Both the position numbers and the translations under genes were made by a program. Source: an uncultured Dorea sp. (GTDB taxonomy: Bacteria; Bacillota; Clostridia; Lachnospirales; Lachnospiraceae). From it: a stretch of DNA of 39,114 nt. Below, one piece after another: positions 1 through 8,124 of the stretch. The stretch lies in contig CANSLW010000005.1 in assembly GCA_947647815.1 (NCBI GenBank), forward strand, positions 1-39,114, written 5' to 3'. The notes under the pieces were generated by a model. It was given only the letters and a program-made list of their open reading frames with translations, was not told where the DNA came from and did no database searches. Positions within the stretch are counted from its first letter, which is position 1. Each line of letters opens with the position of its first letter.

Positions 1-1
1 G

Positions 2-649
2 TTAAGACAAGAGAAGCAGGAAGAAACTTCTATTTCAAGTGAAAATAAGAAAAACCTTAGCTCTGATGAATTTTTAAGTGGATTTTGGGACGAGGATAAA
101 CTAATCCCTTCCGTAACAGTTACCATATACTTTGGATCGGAAGAGTGGACGGGACCGATGAGTTTATTTGATATGATGGAAGTGAAAGATCCGAGAGTGC
201 TTGCGTGTATGGACAATTACCATTTAAGACTAATTGTGCCGGCTCAGATGTCAGATGAAGAAATCATAAAATTTCAGTCCAGTCTTCGGGAAGTATTGCT
301 TTTCATCAAGTATTCTAAGGATAAAGAGAATTTAAATAGGATATTGAAAGAGAATGAGGAGCGTTTTAAGGATGTAGAACGAAGAGCAGTAGATGTAATA
401 GAGGTAATTACCAATGCTGGATTAATATATGAGGAAAGCGAGGAAAAAGTAGACGTGTGTCAGGCTGTTAAAGAAATTAGGATAGAAGCAGAACAAATGG
501 GTGAAAAAAAGGGTGAACTGAAAAAAGCACAGGAAACCGCCAAAAATCTATACGAAATGGGGATTGATATTGATAAAATTGCAAAGGCGGTAGATTATGC
601 TGTAGAAACCGTAAAAGGTTGGATAGGTTTATCACCAGATGTACAGTAA
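2..649 (+). CDS. Rpn-family recombination-promoting nuclease / putative transposase, C-terminal part
   Basis: The reading frame is open from base 2, so the gene starts before the window and its 5' part is missing here. Upstream of the first internal ATG (158) the frame reads a Lys/Glu-rich stretch and then VTIYFGSEEWTGPMSLFDMM, which matches the region after the PD-(D/E)XK nuclease core in Rpn/YhgA-like proteins. The rest is a charged helical region, and the end (IDKIAKAVDYAVETVKGWI) looks like a small helix-turn-helix, as is common in the Clostridia members. These proteins are DNA nucleases linked to RecA-independent recombination and are often multicopy. The nuclease core itself is outside the window, so activity cannot be judged. 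Confidence 0.8.
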   Translation, partial: LRQEKQEETSISSENKKNLSSDEFLSGFWDEDKLIPSVTVTIYFGSEEWTGPMSLFDMMEVKDPRVLACMDNYHLRLIVPAQMSDEEIIKFQSSLREVLLFIKYSKDKENLNRILKENEERFKDVERRAVDVIEVITNAGLIYEESEEKVDVCQAVKEIRIEAEQMGEKKGELKKAQETAKNLYEMGIDIDKIAKAVDYAVETVKGWIGLSPDVQ

Positions 650-683
650 ACCGAGCATAATCGAGCAATTATAAAAATACAGT

Positions 684-763
684 TCTTCGGTGTGCGACCG
701 TAACAGTGGTAGGGCACACGACTGTTAACCGTAGGATTGTTGGTTCGAGTCCAACTCGGGGAG
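684..763 (+). ncRNA. Degenerate tRNA-Asn(GTT)-like RNA
   Basis: The 3' half is a good tRNA: T stem GTTGG/CCAAC (739-743, 751-755) with loop TTCGAGT, and an anticodon loop CTGTTAA (722-728) that would read Asn codons. The acceptor arms 684-690 and 756-762 pair only with several G-U wobbles. The anticodon stem has three good pairs (718-720 with 730-732) flanked by mismatches, and the D region does not fold normally: a 6-bp stem GTGTGC/GCACAC instead encloses it. No CCA is encoded. A terminator follows directly. This is either a decayed tRNA or a tRNA-like RNA; the 80-nt boundaries are approximate. Confidence 0.55.
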
Positions 764-772
764 CTTTGAGTA

Positions 773-800
773 AAAAAGACATTCACTGGATGTCTTTTTT
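773..800 (+). terminator. Rho-independent terminator after the tRNA-like RNA
   Basis: AAAAGACAT and ATGTCTTTT form a stem around a short loop (TCACTGG), followed by a T run. It lies ten bases after the tRNA-like sequence, so that RNA is probably transcribed as a short unit. Confidence 0.7.
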
Positions 801-812
801 ATATGCTAAGGC

Positions 813-846
813 AAAAACCCGTAAATATCAGCATTTGCGGGTTTTT
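813..846 (+). terminator. Bidirectional hairpin terminator
   Basis: AAAAACCCG (813-821) and CGGGTTTTT (838-846) form a perfect 9-bp stem with a 16-nt loop. It has A and T runs on the two sides and could stop transcription in either direction. It insulates kptA from the unit upstream. Confidence 0.65.
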
Positions 847-881
847 CATATTAAGGAAGGGAGTATGAAAAGCTGAAAATC

Positions 882-890
882 TGGTATAAT
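882..890 (+). promoter_or_regulatory. Extended -10 promoter for kptA
   Basis: TGGTATAAT is a consensus extended -10 (TGnTATAAT) 33 bases before the GTG start of kptA. No good -35 hexamer is seen at 17 nt spacing, which is usual for extended -10 promoters. Confidence 0.5.
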
Positions 891-922
891 GGAAATCAAT
901 CAGATATTTAAAAGAAAGGTTC

Positions 923-1465
923 GTGATAAGAATGGGACTCACAGAAACAAGCAGATTTTTAAGCCTGATACTCCGGCATAAACCGGAAGTGATTGGGATT
1001 TCCCTGGATGAGCATGGTTGGGCGGAGGTAGAAGAGGTTGTCGCAGGAATCCGTAAGACCAGAAATTTTGACAGGGAAATGTTGAAGGAAATTGTCTGGA
1101 CAGACCAGAAACAGAGATATTCTTTTAATGAAGACCAGACTTTGATCCGAGCAAACCAGGGACATTCCATACCGGTGGATGTGGAGTTGGAAGTCGTAGA
1201 ACCGCCGGAGATTCTGTGGCATGGAACCGGAGAGAAATATGTAAGTTCCATAGAAAAGATAGGATTGATATCGAAAAGCAGGCTGTATGTACATATTTCT
1301 GGGGATAGGGAAACGGCATATAAGGTAGGGCAGAGACACGGCAGACCAGTGGTATATAGAGTGTTGGCAGGAAAGATGTCAGCAGACGGTTATACTTTTT
1401 ACCGCTCAAAGAATGGCGTGTGGCTGACGAAAGAGGTGCCGGTTCCGTATTTGGAAAGGGAGTAA
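923..1465 (+). CDS. kptA: RNA 2'-phosphotransferase KptA/Tpt1
   Basis: The protein reads as full-length KptA: TETSRFLSLILRHKPE at the N-terminus, then HGWA, RYSFNEDQTLIRANQGHS, a WHGT motif and a DGYTFYRSKNGVWLT C-terminal block. These carry the Arg-His-Arg-Arg active-site set of the family. KptA/Tpt1 moves an internal RNA 2'-phosphate onto NAD+, releasing nicotinamide and ADP-ribose 1''-2'' cyclic phosphate. Its bacterial role is unclear, as bacteria lack the eukaryotic tRNA splicing route. The start is either GTG at 923, close after AAAGG, or ATG at 932 (MGLTETS). An extended -10 promoter lies just upstream, so the gene is probably monocistronic. Confidence 0.92.
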   Translation: MIRMGLTETSRFLSLILRHKPEVIGISLDEHGWAEVEEVVAGIRKTRNFDREMLKEIVWTDQKQRYSFNEDQTLIRANQGHSIPVDVELEVVEPPEILWHGTGEKYVSSIEKIGLISKSRLYVHISGDRETAYKVGQRHGRPVVYRVLAGKMSADGYTFYRSKNGVWLTKEVPVPYLERE

Positions 1466-1525
1466 GAACTAAAAATCAGGCAGTTGAGAGGAGAAAAATC
1501 TTTTCATGTTGTAGAGAGTGTTTGA

Positions 1526-1825
1526 TGGGAAAAGGATGAAATCAGGATATATTTTGAAGAAGGTGAATCGTTGTTTATACTGAAGCCGACAAAGATTATC
1601 AATGAGGAAAAGCGTTTGGTGATTGGGGATGCAGAGAGTGTACTGTGGGTTTGGTATACATATGGAATGGAAAATATCCATGAGAATCTGTATGTCAGAC
1701 AGTATGCAAAGAATGCGGATGGAACCGTTAGACGAGCAGAAGGGAAGCGGAGCGATGTAAGAGTAGGAGAAGGGAGTCTGTTTTGTCCGATAAAAGAAGA
1801 GGCTGTATGGTTGGGATTAAATTGA
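1526..1825 (+). pseudogene. Unrecognised open segment without a clear start
   Basis: The frame is open from 1526, just after a TGA, to the stop at 1823-1825. It reads WEKDEIRIYFEEGESLFILKP and continues with WVWYTYGMENIHENLYVRQY, which looks like real protein. There is no ATG before residue 45; the only early start is a TTG at 1571 without a good ribosome site. I do not recognise the family. It may be a 5'-truncated gene fragment or a small gene with a TTG start. Confidence 0.3.
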
Positions 1826-1925
1826 GAAAATGTATGTTGCTGATAGGATAATGCTTTGCTATAGTAAAAGAAAAAATATCCGCTAATGTAGCGGCTACAA
1901 ATCAGGATTTGGAGGGAAAAACACG

Positions 1926-2117
1926 ATGAAGGAAAAGAAAACTATCACAGGCACAGATGTTGCCATTATTTGTTCTAAGATAGGAGTAATTTCAAGTATC
2001 ATTCTTATCGTAATGGACATTTTAGAACACGAAAGCACGACAGTTGGGATTGGTTTACTCTGTTTATGTATGACGCATTTATTGGTAAACGTAAAAAACA
2101 AAAAGGATGCTCAGTAG
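1926..2117 (+). CDS. Small membrane protein (63 aa)
   Basis: The ATG is preceded by GGAGGG at good spacing. The protein has a charged N-terminus (MKEKK), two hydrophobic stretches (about residues 11-30 and 39-54) split by a short acidic loop, and a Lys-rich end, so probably two membrane helices with both ends inside. No family is recognised. It lies 44 bases before a second small membrane protein and probably shares a transcript with it. Confidence 0.6.
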   Translation: MKEKKTITGTDVAIICSKIGVISSIILIVMDILEHESTTVGIGLLCLCMTHLLVNVKNKKDAQ

Positions 2118-2161
2118 TTTAGCTTCCGATTAAAAAAGAAGTATTTGTTGGAGGCGAAAAT

Positions 2162-2323
2162 ATGCAAAAATTTTTAATGCTATTAGGGTATCTAATTCTA
2201 TTCTTTATAGTTGTTCTTAATTACATAGATTTCGATATATCCAATGTAATGATTATTATTTTGGGCATTATTAGTGCTGTATTTATGAGCTTGGGAATTT
2301 TCTTGAAGGATAAAAAGAAATAG
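2162..2323 (+). CDS. Small membrane protein (53 aa)
   Basis: The ATG follows GGAGG at 8 nt. The protein begins MQKFLMLLGYLILFFIVVLN, has a second hydrophobic segment (VMIIILGIISAVFMSLGIF) and ends DKKK: two helices with a short acidic loop. It resembles its upstream neighbour in size and topology but not in sequence. Function unknown; the pair could be a toxin-like or regulatory micropeptide unit. Confidence 0.55.
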   Translation: MQKFLMLLGYLILFFIVVLNYIDFDISNVMIIILGIISAVFMSLGIFLKDKKK

Positions 2324-2562
2324 AAAATTTTTAATTTGTAAGGGGAAGTATTTCTAAAAGAATTATATGAATAAAAGATTATGCTTGATATTTGTTTAAG
2401 TATAATAAAACAATAAGTTCGAATTTTTGGTAACATAATAACTATATTTTTCAGAAATCTTTGTTCATCTGTAGTATTGCTTCAATCAATAGGAAATATT
2501 AAAATAGAAAAGTAATTCAAGAAAACATATCAGACACATTACACTAAGAAAGGAATTATAGT

Positions 2563-4029
2563 ATGTTACACGAGAATAATACCATTGGAGAAGTAAAGGA
2601 TGAGGTACTCTACCATGTTGCAAAAGCTGCTTTTGAGGGGAATCTGCATAAGATTGAGGCCACTCTGCCTTATGAGATTCTACCTGGGAGCAAGCCCAAG
2701 TTTCGCTGTTGTGTACATAAAGAGCGAGAGATTGTCAGAGAGAGGATTATGCTTGCCAAGAATATTAACCCGGCAGATGGTGAACCTTGTCACAATACGG
2801 TAAAAATTCTTCCATCAGCCTGTGAGAACTGTCCTATCACCCGTTTTACAGTAACGGATAACTGTCAGAAATGCATGGGGAAGAAATGTATGCAGGCATG
2901 CCGTTTTGGAGCCATTACTATGGCACGTGATAAAGCATATATTAATCCTGAGAAATGTAAAGAATGTGGACAGTGTTACGATGCGTGCCCGTATAATGCG
3001 ATTGTGGATATTATGCGTCCTTGCCGTCGTGCGTGTCCGGTAGATGCCATCCAGGCTGATGAAGATGGAAGAGTTTGGATTGATGATGAGAAGTGTATCC
3101 GTTGTGGTTCCTGTATCAGCAAATGTCCGTTTGGGGCGATTTCTGACAGTTCCCGTATGATAGAGGTTATTGATTATCTGAAAGGTGACCGCCCGGTATA
3201 TGCACTGGTAGCTCCTGCTGCAGAGGGACAGTTTGGAATGGATATCACTATGGAGTCTATCCGAAAAGGAGTTAAGAAGATGGGCTTTACTGATATGATA
3301 GATGTTGCAATCGGAGCGGACTTTGTATCTGATTCCGAAGCAAAGGAATGGGCGGAAGCACATGAAGCAGGCAAAAAGATGACCACTTCATGTTGTCCTG
3401 CATTTGTACATCTTATCCGGCGTCATTTCCCTGAACTTGCAGACCATATTTCCACTACGGTATCTCCGATGGCAGCTACGGCAAGGCTTGTGAAAGCAAT
3501 GCATCCGGATGCAGTATGTATCTTTATCGGGCCATGTATCGCGAAGAAGAGTGAAGCGGGACAGGTTCAGGATCGAGAGGGAGAGAATGCGGATCTGGTT
3601 CTTACCTTCGAAGAATTCCGTGCAATGCTCCGTGCAAAAGACATTAAGCTTGAGCCGGTTACTATAGATGAACCACAGAATGGCAGTATCCATGCGAAGG
3701 GCTATTCAAATTCAGGTGGTGTGACAAGAGCGGTGAAGCAGGCATATATGGAACATGGTGGACAGGGCGGTTTGAATGTGCGTCAATGTAATGGCGCGGC
3801 AGAATGTAGGAAGGCGCTTATGCTGTTAAAGGCAGGAAAGCTTCCGGAGGACTTTATTGAAGGAATGGCATGTGAAGGTGGCTGTGTAGCCGGACCAGGC
3901 AATATTCAGGAAGAACGTGCATTTAAGAGAGAACGTGATAAACAGCTTAAGAAAGCAGATGACCGTCTGGTTACGGATACCGTGGCAGAATACGGCAAAT
4001 ACGAATTTTCTATGCACCGTCATATCTGA
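2563..4029 (+). CDS. [FeFe]-hydrogenase-like protein (monomeric, group B type)
   Basis: The N-terminal part carries several ferredoxin-like cysteine clusters (CxxCxxxC around residue 105, and CKECGQCYDACP and CIRCGSCISKCP), giving 4Fe-4S clusters for electron transfer. The C-terminal part has the three H-cluster signatures: TSCCP (L1, Cys277-278), GPCIAKK (L2, Cys325) and MACEGGCVAGPG (L3, Cys437 and Cys441). So it should reversibly make or oxidise H2 in the cytoplasm using ferredoxin. The L2 residue before Cys is Gly-Pro rather than Met-Pro and L1 ends in PAF rather than PxW; this and the ~490-aa single-chain form fit the group B enzymes common in gut Clostridia. AGGA precedes the ATG. A hairpin follows the stop. 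Confidence 0.85.
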   Translation: MLHENNTIGEVKDEVLYHVAKAAFEGNLHKIEATLPYEILPGSKPKFRCCVHKEREIVRERIMLAKNINPADGEPCHNTVKILPSACENCPITRFTVTDNCQKCMGKKCMQACRFGAITMARDKAYINPEKCKECGQCYDACPYNAIVDIMRPCRRACPVDAIQADEDGRVWIDDEKCIRCGSCISKCPFGAISDSSRMIEVIDYLKGDRPVYALVAPAAEGQFGMDITMESIRKGVKKMGFTDMIDVAIGADFVSDSEAKEWAEAHEAGKKMTTSCCPAFVHLIRRHFPELADHISTTVSPMAATARLVKAMHPDAVCIFIGPCIAKKSEAGQVQDREGENADLVLTFEEFRAMLRAKDIKLEPVTIDEPQNGSIHAKGYSNSGGVTRAVKQAYMEHGGQGGLNVRQCNGAAECRKALMLLKAGKLPEDFIEGMACEGGCVAGPGNIQEERAFKRERDKQLKKADDRLVTDTVAEYGKYEFSMHRHI

Positions 4030-4064
4030 TCTGACAGATATCAATTACAATACAGAAAATATAG

Positions 4065-4107
4065 AGCTGCATGCTGGACGATAGATAAGATTGTCAGGCA
4101 TGCAGCT
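4065..4107 (+). terminator. Hairpin after the hydrogenase gene
   Basis: AGCTGCATGC (4065-4074) and GCATGCAGCT (4098-4107) form a perfect 10-bp stem with a 23-nt loop, 35 bases after the stop codon. The T tract after it is weak. Confidence 0.55.
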
Positions 4108-4223
4108 TTGTTATATTAATTATAGTTTACTGGTTTCATAAGTGGATTTTGTTTTACGGATAAGTTTATAAAACTTATCTGCCTGTCATGCGGTGCGTCC
4201 TGTAAAGAGTCCGAACAAAGTTA

Positions 4224-4766
4224 TTATGGTTGTATATGAAAGCTATGCGCTGTCTCTCTGATATCAGGTACGGCAAGCAGGATAGGATATAGTACGAAGG
4301 CTATGATTAGTCCGCCGAGTCCCTGGATAAGATTAGCCGGTATGCTGGCGGCGGCAGAAGCTGTTCCGTAGAGGGGGATTTCGCAGAGGAAATATCCACC
4401 GGCTACAAGAATGATATCGGTGATTCCTCCAAGTATAACAGCTGTGTACTGGCTCTTAGAAGTCTTGCCGAACTTCTGGTAGATAAGACCCGCTATGAAG
4501 GCAATGATACCTTTGACTGCGAAAGTAATGGGTACATAGATGAAATATCCGCCAAGTAGGTCAGCCATTGCAGAACCGATACCCGCTGCCAGAAGCCCAT
4601 AGACTGGCCCGAGTATCACACCAGAGAGGATGACGATGGCATCGCCAGGGTGGATGTATCCGCCGGTTCCTGGCGTGGGTATCCTGATAGACATAGTGGC
4701 AACGCATGCCAAAGCGGCGAATAATGCTGCCATGACGATTTTCTTCAGATTAGAATGCATGTTCAT
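4224..4766 (-). CDS. ECF transporter S component
   Basis: A 180-residue protein with about six hydrophobic segments. Family marks are the helix-1 start SNLKKIVMAALFAALACVA, IPTPGTGGYIHPGDAIVIL and GPVYGLLAAGIGSAMADLLGG. This is the layout of substrate-binding S units of energy-coupling factor vitamin importers, which work with a shared EcfT/EcfA module encoded elsewhere. The substrate cannot be read from the sequence. The gene is on the minus strand between two + strand units; its start faces the PilZ gene across a 215-base divergent region, in which I found no clear riboswitch. Confidence 0.85.
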   Translation of the reverse strand: MNMHSNLKKIVMAALFAALACVATMSIRIPTPGTGGYIHPGDAIVILSGVILGPVYGLLAAGIGSAMADLLGGYFIYVPITFAVKGIIAFIAGLIYQKFGKTSKSQYTAVILGGITDIILVAGGYFLCEIPLYGTASAAASIPANLIQGLGGLIIAFVLYPILLAVPDIRETAHSFHIQP

Positions 4767-4981
4767 CTCGAAAACTCCTTTTCATATTATATTTCTTTAG
4801 ATACTTTATATCATATCTGGAACGAAAAAAAGGTCCAATAAATGTAAAATCAACCAAGCCAGATGCGGAGCGGATATAGTTCGTCCAATAGAGTGTAGAA
4901 ATACCAGATGGTTTATGATACAATTAATATGATTTTGGGAAGTTTTCCTGTTGAAAAACAAAAGACAGAGGGGGATGTACG

Positions 4982-5710
4982 GTGAAATTATTTGATTTAT
5001 TCGGGAAAAGAACCGGAGAAGATACCGATGGTAAAAATAGAAAAGTAAGCGATATAAGGGAACTTGAGATTTATTCTGGTATGCGGGTGGTAGTGGAGAA
5101 TCCAGAGGGGCAGATGTTGTTTATTGCCAAACTGCAGGATCCACAGAGAAATACGGCAAAACTATATCAATATTCCGATGCAGAAGTGTTTCGGGATGAG
5201 GATAAAGATGTCGTTCAGCAAAAGACTACTATTCCTGTAAAAATCCGTGGTTATAATGACAGCCAGAGAAAGGCTGTTTTTATGGAAGGGGTAATTTCCA
5301 TCAGGCAGAAACATATATGGCAGGTAGAAAACCTGATAATAACCAGAGTCGAGAATGAGAGATCTTTCCCACGTCTGAGTATGGATATTGATGCGCTTGT
5401 AATTACATCTGGAGGAACTGAAGATGATGAAAGGACATGTAGGCTGCTGAATATTAGTGTTGGAGGAGCCAGCATTAGTTCAGAATACCGATATCATAAA
5501 GGAGAGAAATTCATATTAAAGGTAAGATTGCTTGAGGATAAATCGCCTTCTGTTATGTACTGTGAGGTACTGCGTGTTATAGAAAAGGATATATCCAGAT
5601 ATGAGTATGGATGCCATTTTTTAGAATTGACAGAAGTGGATCAGGAGCAGATTACACAGGATATTGAATTGCTCACAAAAAGAAGTGCAGAGAATTCATG
5701 TAACTCTTGA
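4982..5710 (+). CDS. YpfA/YcgR-type PilZ domain protein
   Basis: It has an N-terminal YcgR-like beta domain (about residues 25-120), then a PilZ domain with both c-di-GMP contacts visible: RSFPR (RxxxR, Arg127 and Arg131) and NISVGG (NxSxxG, Asn157). These proteins bind cyclic di-GMP and often slow the flagellar motor or alter surface traits. GTG is the start, with GGGGGA 8 nt upstream. An EAL phosphodiesterase-like protein and a second PilZ protein lie further along the window, though not in the same operon. Confidence 0.88.
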   Translation: MKLFDLFGKRTGEDTDGKNRKVSDIRELEIYSGMRVVVENPEGQMLFIAKLQDPQRNTAKLYQYSDAEVFRDEDKDVVQQKTTIPVKIRGYNDSQRKAVFMEGVISIRQKHIWQVENLIITRVENERSFPRLSMDIDALVITSGGTEDDERTCRLLNISVGGASISSEYRYHKGEKFILKVRLLEDKSPSVMYCEVLRVIEKDISRYEYGCHFLELTEVDQEQITQDIELLTKRSAENSCNS

Positions 5711-5842
5711 GATTACGGCTTTTTATATTCTAGAAGTCAATAAGTAGAAATGTATGGATATCCTGTGTTTAGATACTACAATATGTAAAGTATGAATTAT
5801 GGGATACTGAGTGGGAATACGATATCAAGATGGAGAAACGGG

Positions 5843-6853
5843 ATGGATAGAGCAAAACAGATAAGAAAACTTTTGATTCTGGCGATTAAGATTGCTGTCG
5901 GGAGTAGTTCTGCGATTTATGCCGCTCAATGTCTGAATCTGGAATATGCGGCTTCGGCAGGGACAATTGCACTTCTCACACTTATGATGACCAAATGGGA
6001 GACTGTGAAAGTATCTGTATTTCGGCTAATTACCTTTGGCATAACAATTCTTGTATCATGGGTGATTTTTTTACATATTGACCAGATATGGATTGCATAT
6101 GGATTGTTTATATTTATTGTGGTATTTATCTCAGAGTCATTGGGATGGAGAGCTACCATATCGGTCAATTCGGTAGTCGGGGCACATCTGCTGGTCAGCA
6201 GAGATTTTAGCTTCCGTTCGGTCTGTAACGAGATGATTCTTGTTCTGATTGGGATAACGGCGGCACTACTTCTGAATCTGTTCCATGATTATCAAAGTAC
6301 GAAAAAAGATCTTGTTAGGAATATGCGCTATACGGAGAATCAGCTTCAGATGGTCATGGGAGGATTGGCGGCTTATTTGTCTGACAGAGAGATGGAGTAC
6401 AATGTGTGGGATAAGATCTGCAATCTGGAGAAATGTTTGCAAGGCTTCATCAAAGATGCATACGAATATCAGTCCAATACATTCTATTCACATCCGGGAT
6501 ACTATATTGATTATTTTGAAATGCGGCAGAATCAGTGCCATGTCTTGCACAATCTTCACTATGAGATGAAGAAGATTCGGTCGATACCCAAACAGGCGAA
6601 AATCACCGCTGATTATATGTTGTATCTGACGGATTTTGTGATTGAGAAGAATACGCCGGTGAAGCAGATTGAGAAGTTAGACGAGATTTTTTTGCAGATG
6701 AAAAAAGAAGAATTACCTGTGACGAGAGAAGAATTCGAAAGTAGAGCGATATTATACCATATCTTGATGGATCTTGAAGAATTTCTCATATTCAAGCAGA
6801 GATTTGTCAACGGATTAAATGAGCGTCAGAAAAAAGAGTATTGGAACAGATGA
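5843..6853 (+). CDS. Aromatic acid exporter (ArAE) family membrane protein
   Basis: About 336 residues. The first ~150 are hydrophobic with six likely membrane helices (KIAVGSSSAIYAAQCLNLEYAASAGTIALLTL is typical of the ArAE_1/DUF939 family), followed by a long cytoplasmic helical domain. The family is linked to export of aromatic acids, but substrates in Clostridia are not known. The frame is open from 5792, but ATG 5843 (MDRAKQIRKLL) has GGAG at good spacing and matches the normal family N-terminus. Confidence 0.85.
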   Translation: MDRAKQIRKLLILAIKIAVGSSSAIYAAQCLNLEYAASAGTIALLTLMMTKWETVKVSVFRLITFGITILVSWVIFLHIDQIWIAYGLFIFIVVFISESLGWRATISVNSVVGAHLLVSRDFSFRSVCNEMILVLIGITAALLLNLFHDYQSTKKDLVRNMRYTENQLQMVMGGLAAYLSDREMEYNVWDKICNLEKCLQGFIKDAYEYQSNTFYSHPGYYIDYFEMRQNQCHVLHNLHYEMKKIRSIPKQAKITADYMLYLTDFVIEKNTPVKQIEKLDEIFLQMKKEELPVTREEFESRAILYHILMDLEEFLIFKQRFVNGLNERQKKEYWNR

Positions 6854-6874
6854 ATGGGATTGCAGGTATTTGGC

Positions 6875-6935
6875 AACTACCGTGAGGGTCACATACCCCG
6901 TATGCTTGCATCGGGGTTGTTGACTCTATGCGATA
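6875..6935. repeat. Dispersed palindromic element, copy 1
   Basis: A hairpin-forming sequence 20-80 bases after the ArAE stop. CCCCG and CGGGG close a stem around an inner ATG-CTTG-CAT hairpin, flanked by GGTCA and TTGAC. It shares TGCTTGCATCGG and TGTTGACTC with copy 2 near 9000. It could act as a terminator or REP-like element between convergent genes. Confidence 0.5.
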
Positions 6936-6962
6936 AGATAGGTGTAGCATATCATTAAATTA

Positions 6963-7829
6963 TTACTCTTTATCTGACCTCAGTGAGGAATACATGGCAA
7001 CACTTAAAATGACAGCCCCGCCGATGAGTTCACGCACACTTGGTACCTCGCTGAGGAACAGCAGTGCATAGAGGATTCCGTAGATGGTTTCCATCCCTGA
7101 TATGATACCGGCGGTCTGAGCTTTTACACTCTTTTGCGCAGATACGTACAGGGTGTATGCGAATGCCGTACAGATGAAGCCTAAGATGACCACGCCAACG
7201 ATATCCTGCATTCTCCAGGATGCCTTCATCAGAAAAAGCGCTGGAAAGAGCACAATTGCAGCGGAGCCCTGCTCGTAAAGACATATAATCCTGCCGGTGT
7301 ATCTGGCTGAAAAATAACGGTTTGCCAGTGTTAGTACTGCATAGGTCAGACTGGAAATCATGCCCCAGACAATACCGATGGTGGTATGATTTGCCATGGA
7401 AAATTCTGGAATTGTAATCAGTACGCCGATAAATAAAACCACAGCGCTGATAATATTCTGTTTCCGTAGTTTTTCATGAAATACAATGGGCTCCAGGAAA
7501 GTCAGGAACAATGGGAATGTAGAAAATGTAATTGTTCCGATTGCTACTGTGGATACCTGTATAGACTGGAAAAATGTTGTCCAATGGGCGGCCATCACGG
7601 CGCCCGTTAAAACGATCAAACCATAATCTTTTCTCGAATCGAGTGTCAGTTTTTCTTTTCTTATTATCCCGATAAGCAATAACAGTATGGAAGAGCATAT
7701 TACCCTTCCGAGAGCTACCAAGACTGCCGGGATGGCGACAAATTGTCCGATTACGCCTGCCAGACCGAAAAGCATCACGGCGATATGAAGATAAATGATA
7801 TTTTTATTAAAATGATTTTCTCTATGCAT
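6963..7829 (-). CDS. EamA/DMT-family transporter
   Basis: A 288-residue membrane protein with ten hydrophobic segments in two repeated halves, the EamA x2 pattern of drug/metabolite transporters. Typical marks are ALGRVICSSILLL, AAHWTTFFQSIQVSTVAIGT and, in the second half, GFICTAFAYTLYVSAQKSVKAQTAGIISGMETIYG. Members export amino acids or small metabolites; the substrate is not predictable. It is transcribed toward the ArAE gene. Confidence 0.9.
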   Translation of the reverse strand: MHRENHFNKNIIYLHIAVMLFGLAGVIGQFVAIPAVLVALGRVICSSILLLLIGIIRKEKLTLDSRKDYGLIVLTGAVMAAHWTTFFQSIQVSTVAIGTITFSTFPLFLTFLEPIVFHEKLRKQNIISAVVLFIGVLITIPEFSMANHTTIGIVWGMISSLTYAVLTLANRYFSARYTGRIICLYEQGSAAIVLFPALFLMKASWRMQDIVGVVILGFICTAFAYTLYVSAQKSVKAQTAGIISGMETIYGILYALLFLSEVPSVRELIGGAVILSVAMYSSLRSDKE

Positions 7830-7957
7830 GAATATTTATTTCCTTCCGCTATTTCATTTTGTGCAAATCTAAAATCTTTCTACACAAGTAAAAATCTGTT
7901 TATCCGACAGAAATCTATCACAGACTAGGAGAAAAGTCAACATTTTTTGATAATTCA

Positions 7958-7986
7958 TTGCCTCATTATTGGGGATATTGTATAAT
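7958..7986 (+). promoter_or_regulatory. Sigma-A-type promoter upstream of the MYG1 gene
   Basis: TTGCCT (7958-7963) and TATAAT (7981-7986) are separated by 17 nt. An imperfect inverted repeat (CCTCATTATT ... AATTATTGAGG) overlaps it and could be an operator. The promoter lies about 140 bases before the MYG1 gene and may drive the following unit. Confidence 0.5.
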
Positions 7987-8124
7987 TATTGAGGATAATT
8001 GCAAATAATGTTCTAAAATTATTCTGATAAAATATAAAATTTGGGAAAATACAGCGGTTTTGAATTTATATTGCTGAATTGTAGCAGATAAGTGCTGCAG
8101 CTATAGAAAAAGCAGGAGGATTTC

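Noticed and set aside
684..763. Normal functional tRNA-Asn
   Set aside because: D arm does not fold, anticodon stem has mismatches and the acceptor stem depends on several wobble pairs; reported as degenerate tRNA-like instead.
595..786. Minus-strand frame containing WTRTNNPTVNSR
   Set aside because: This is the well-known spurious translation of a tRNA antisense strand; the tRNA-like RNA explains it.
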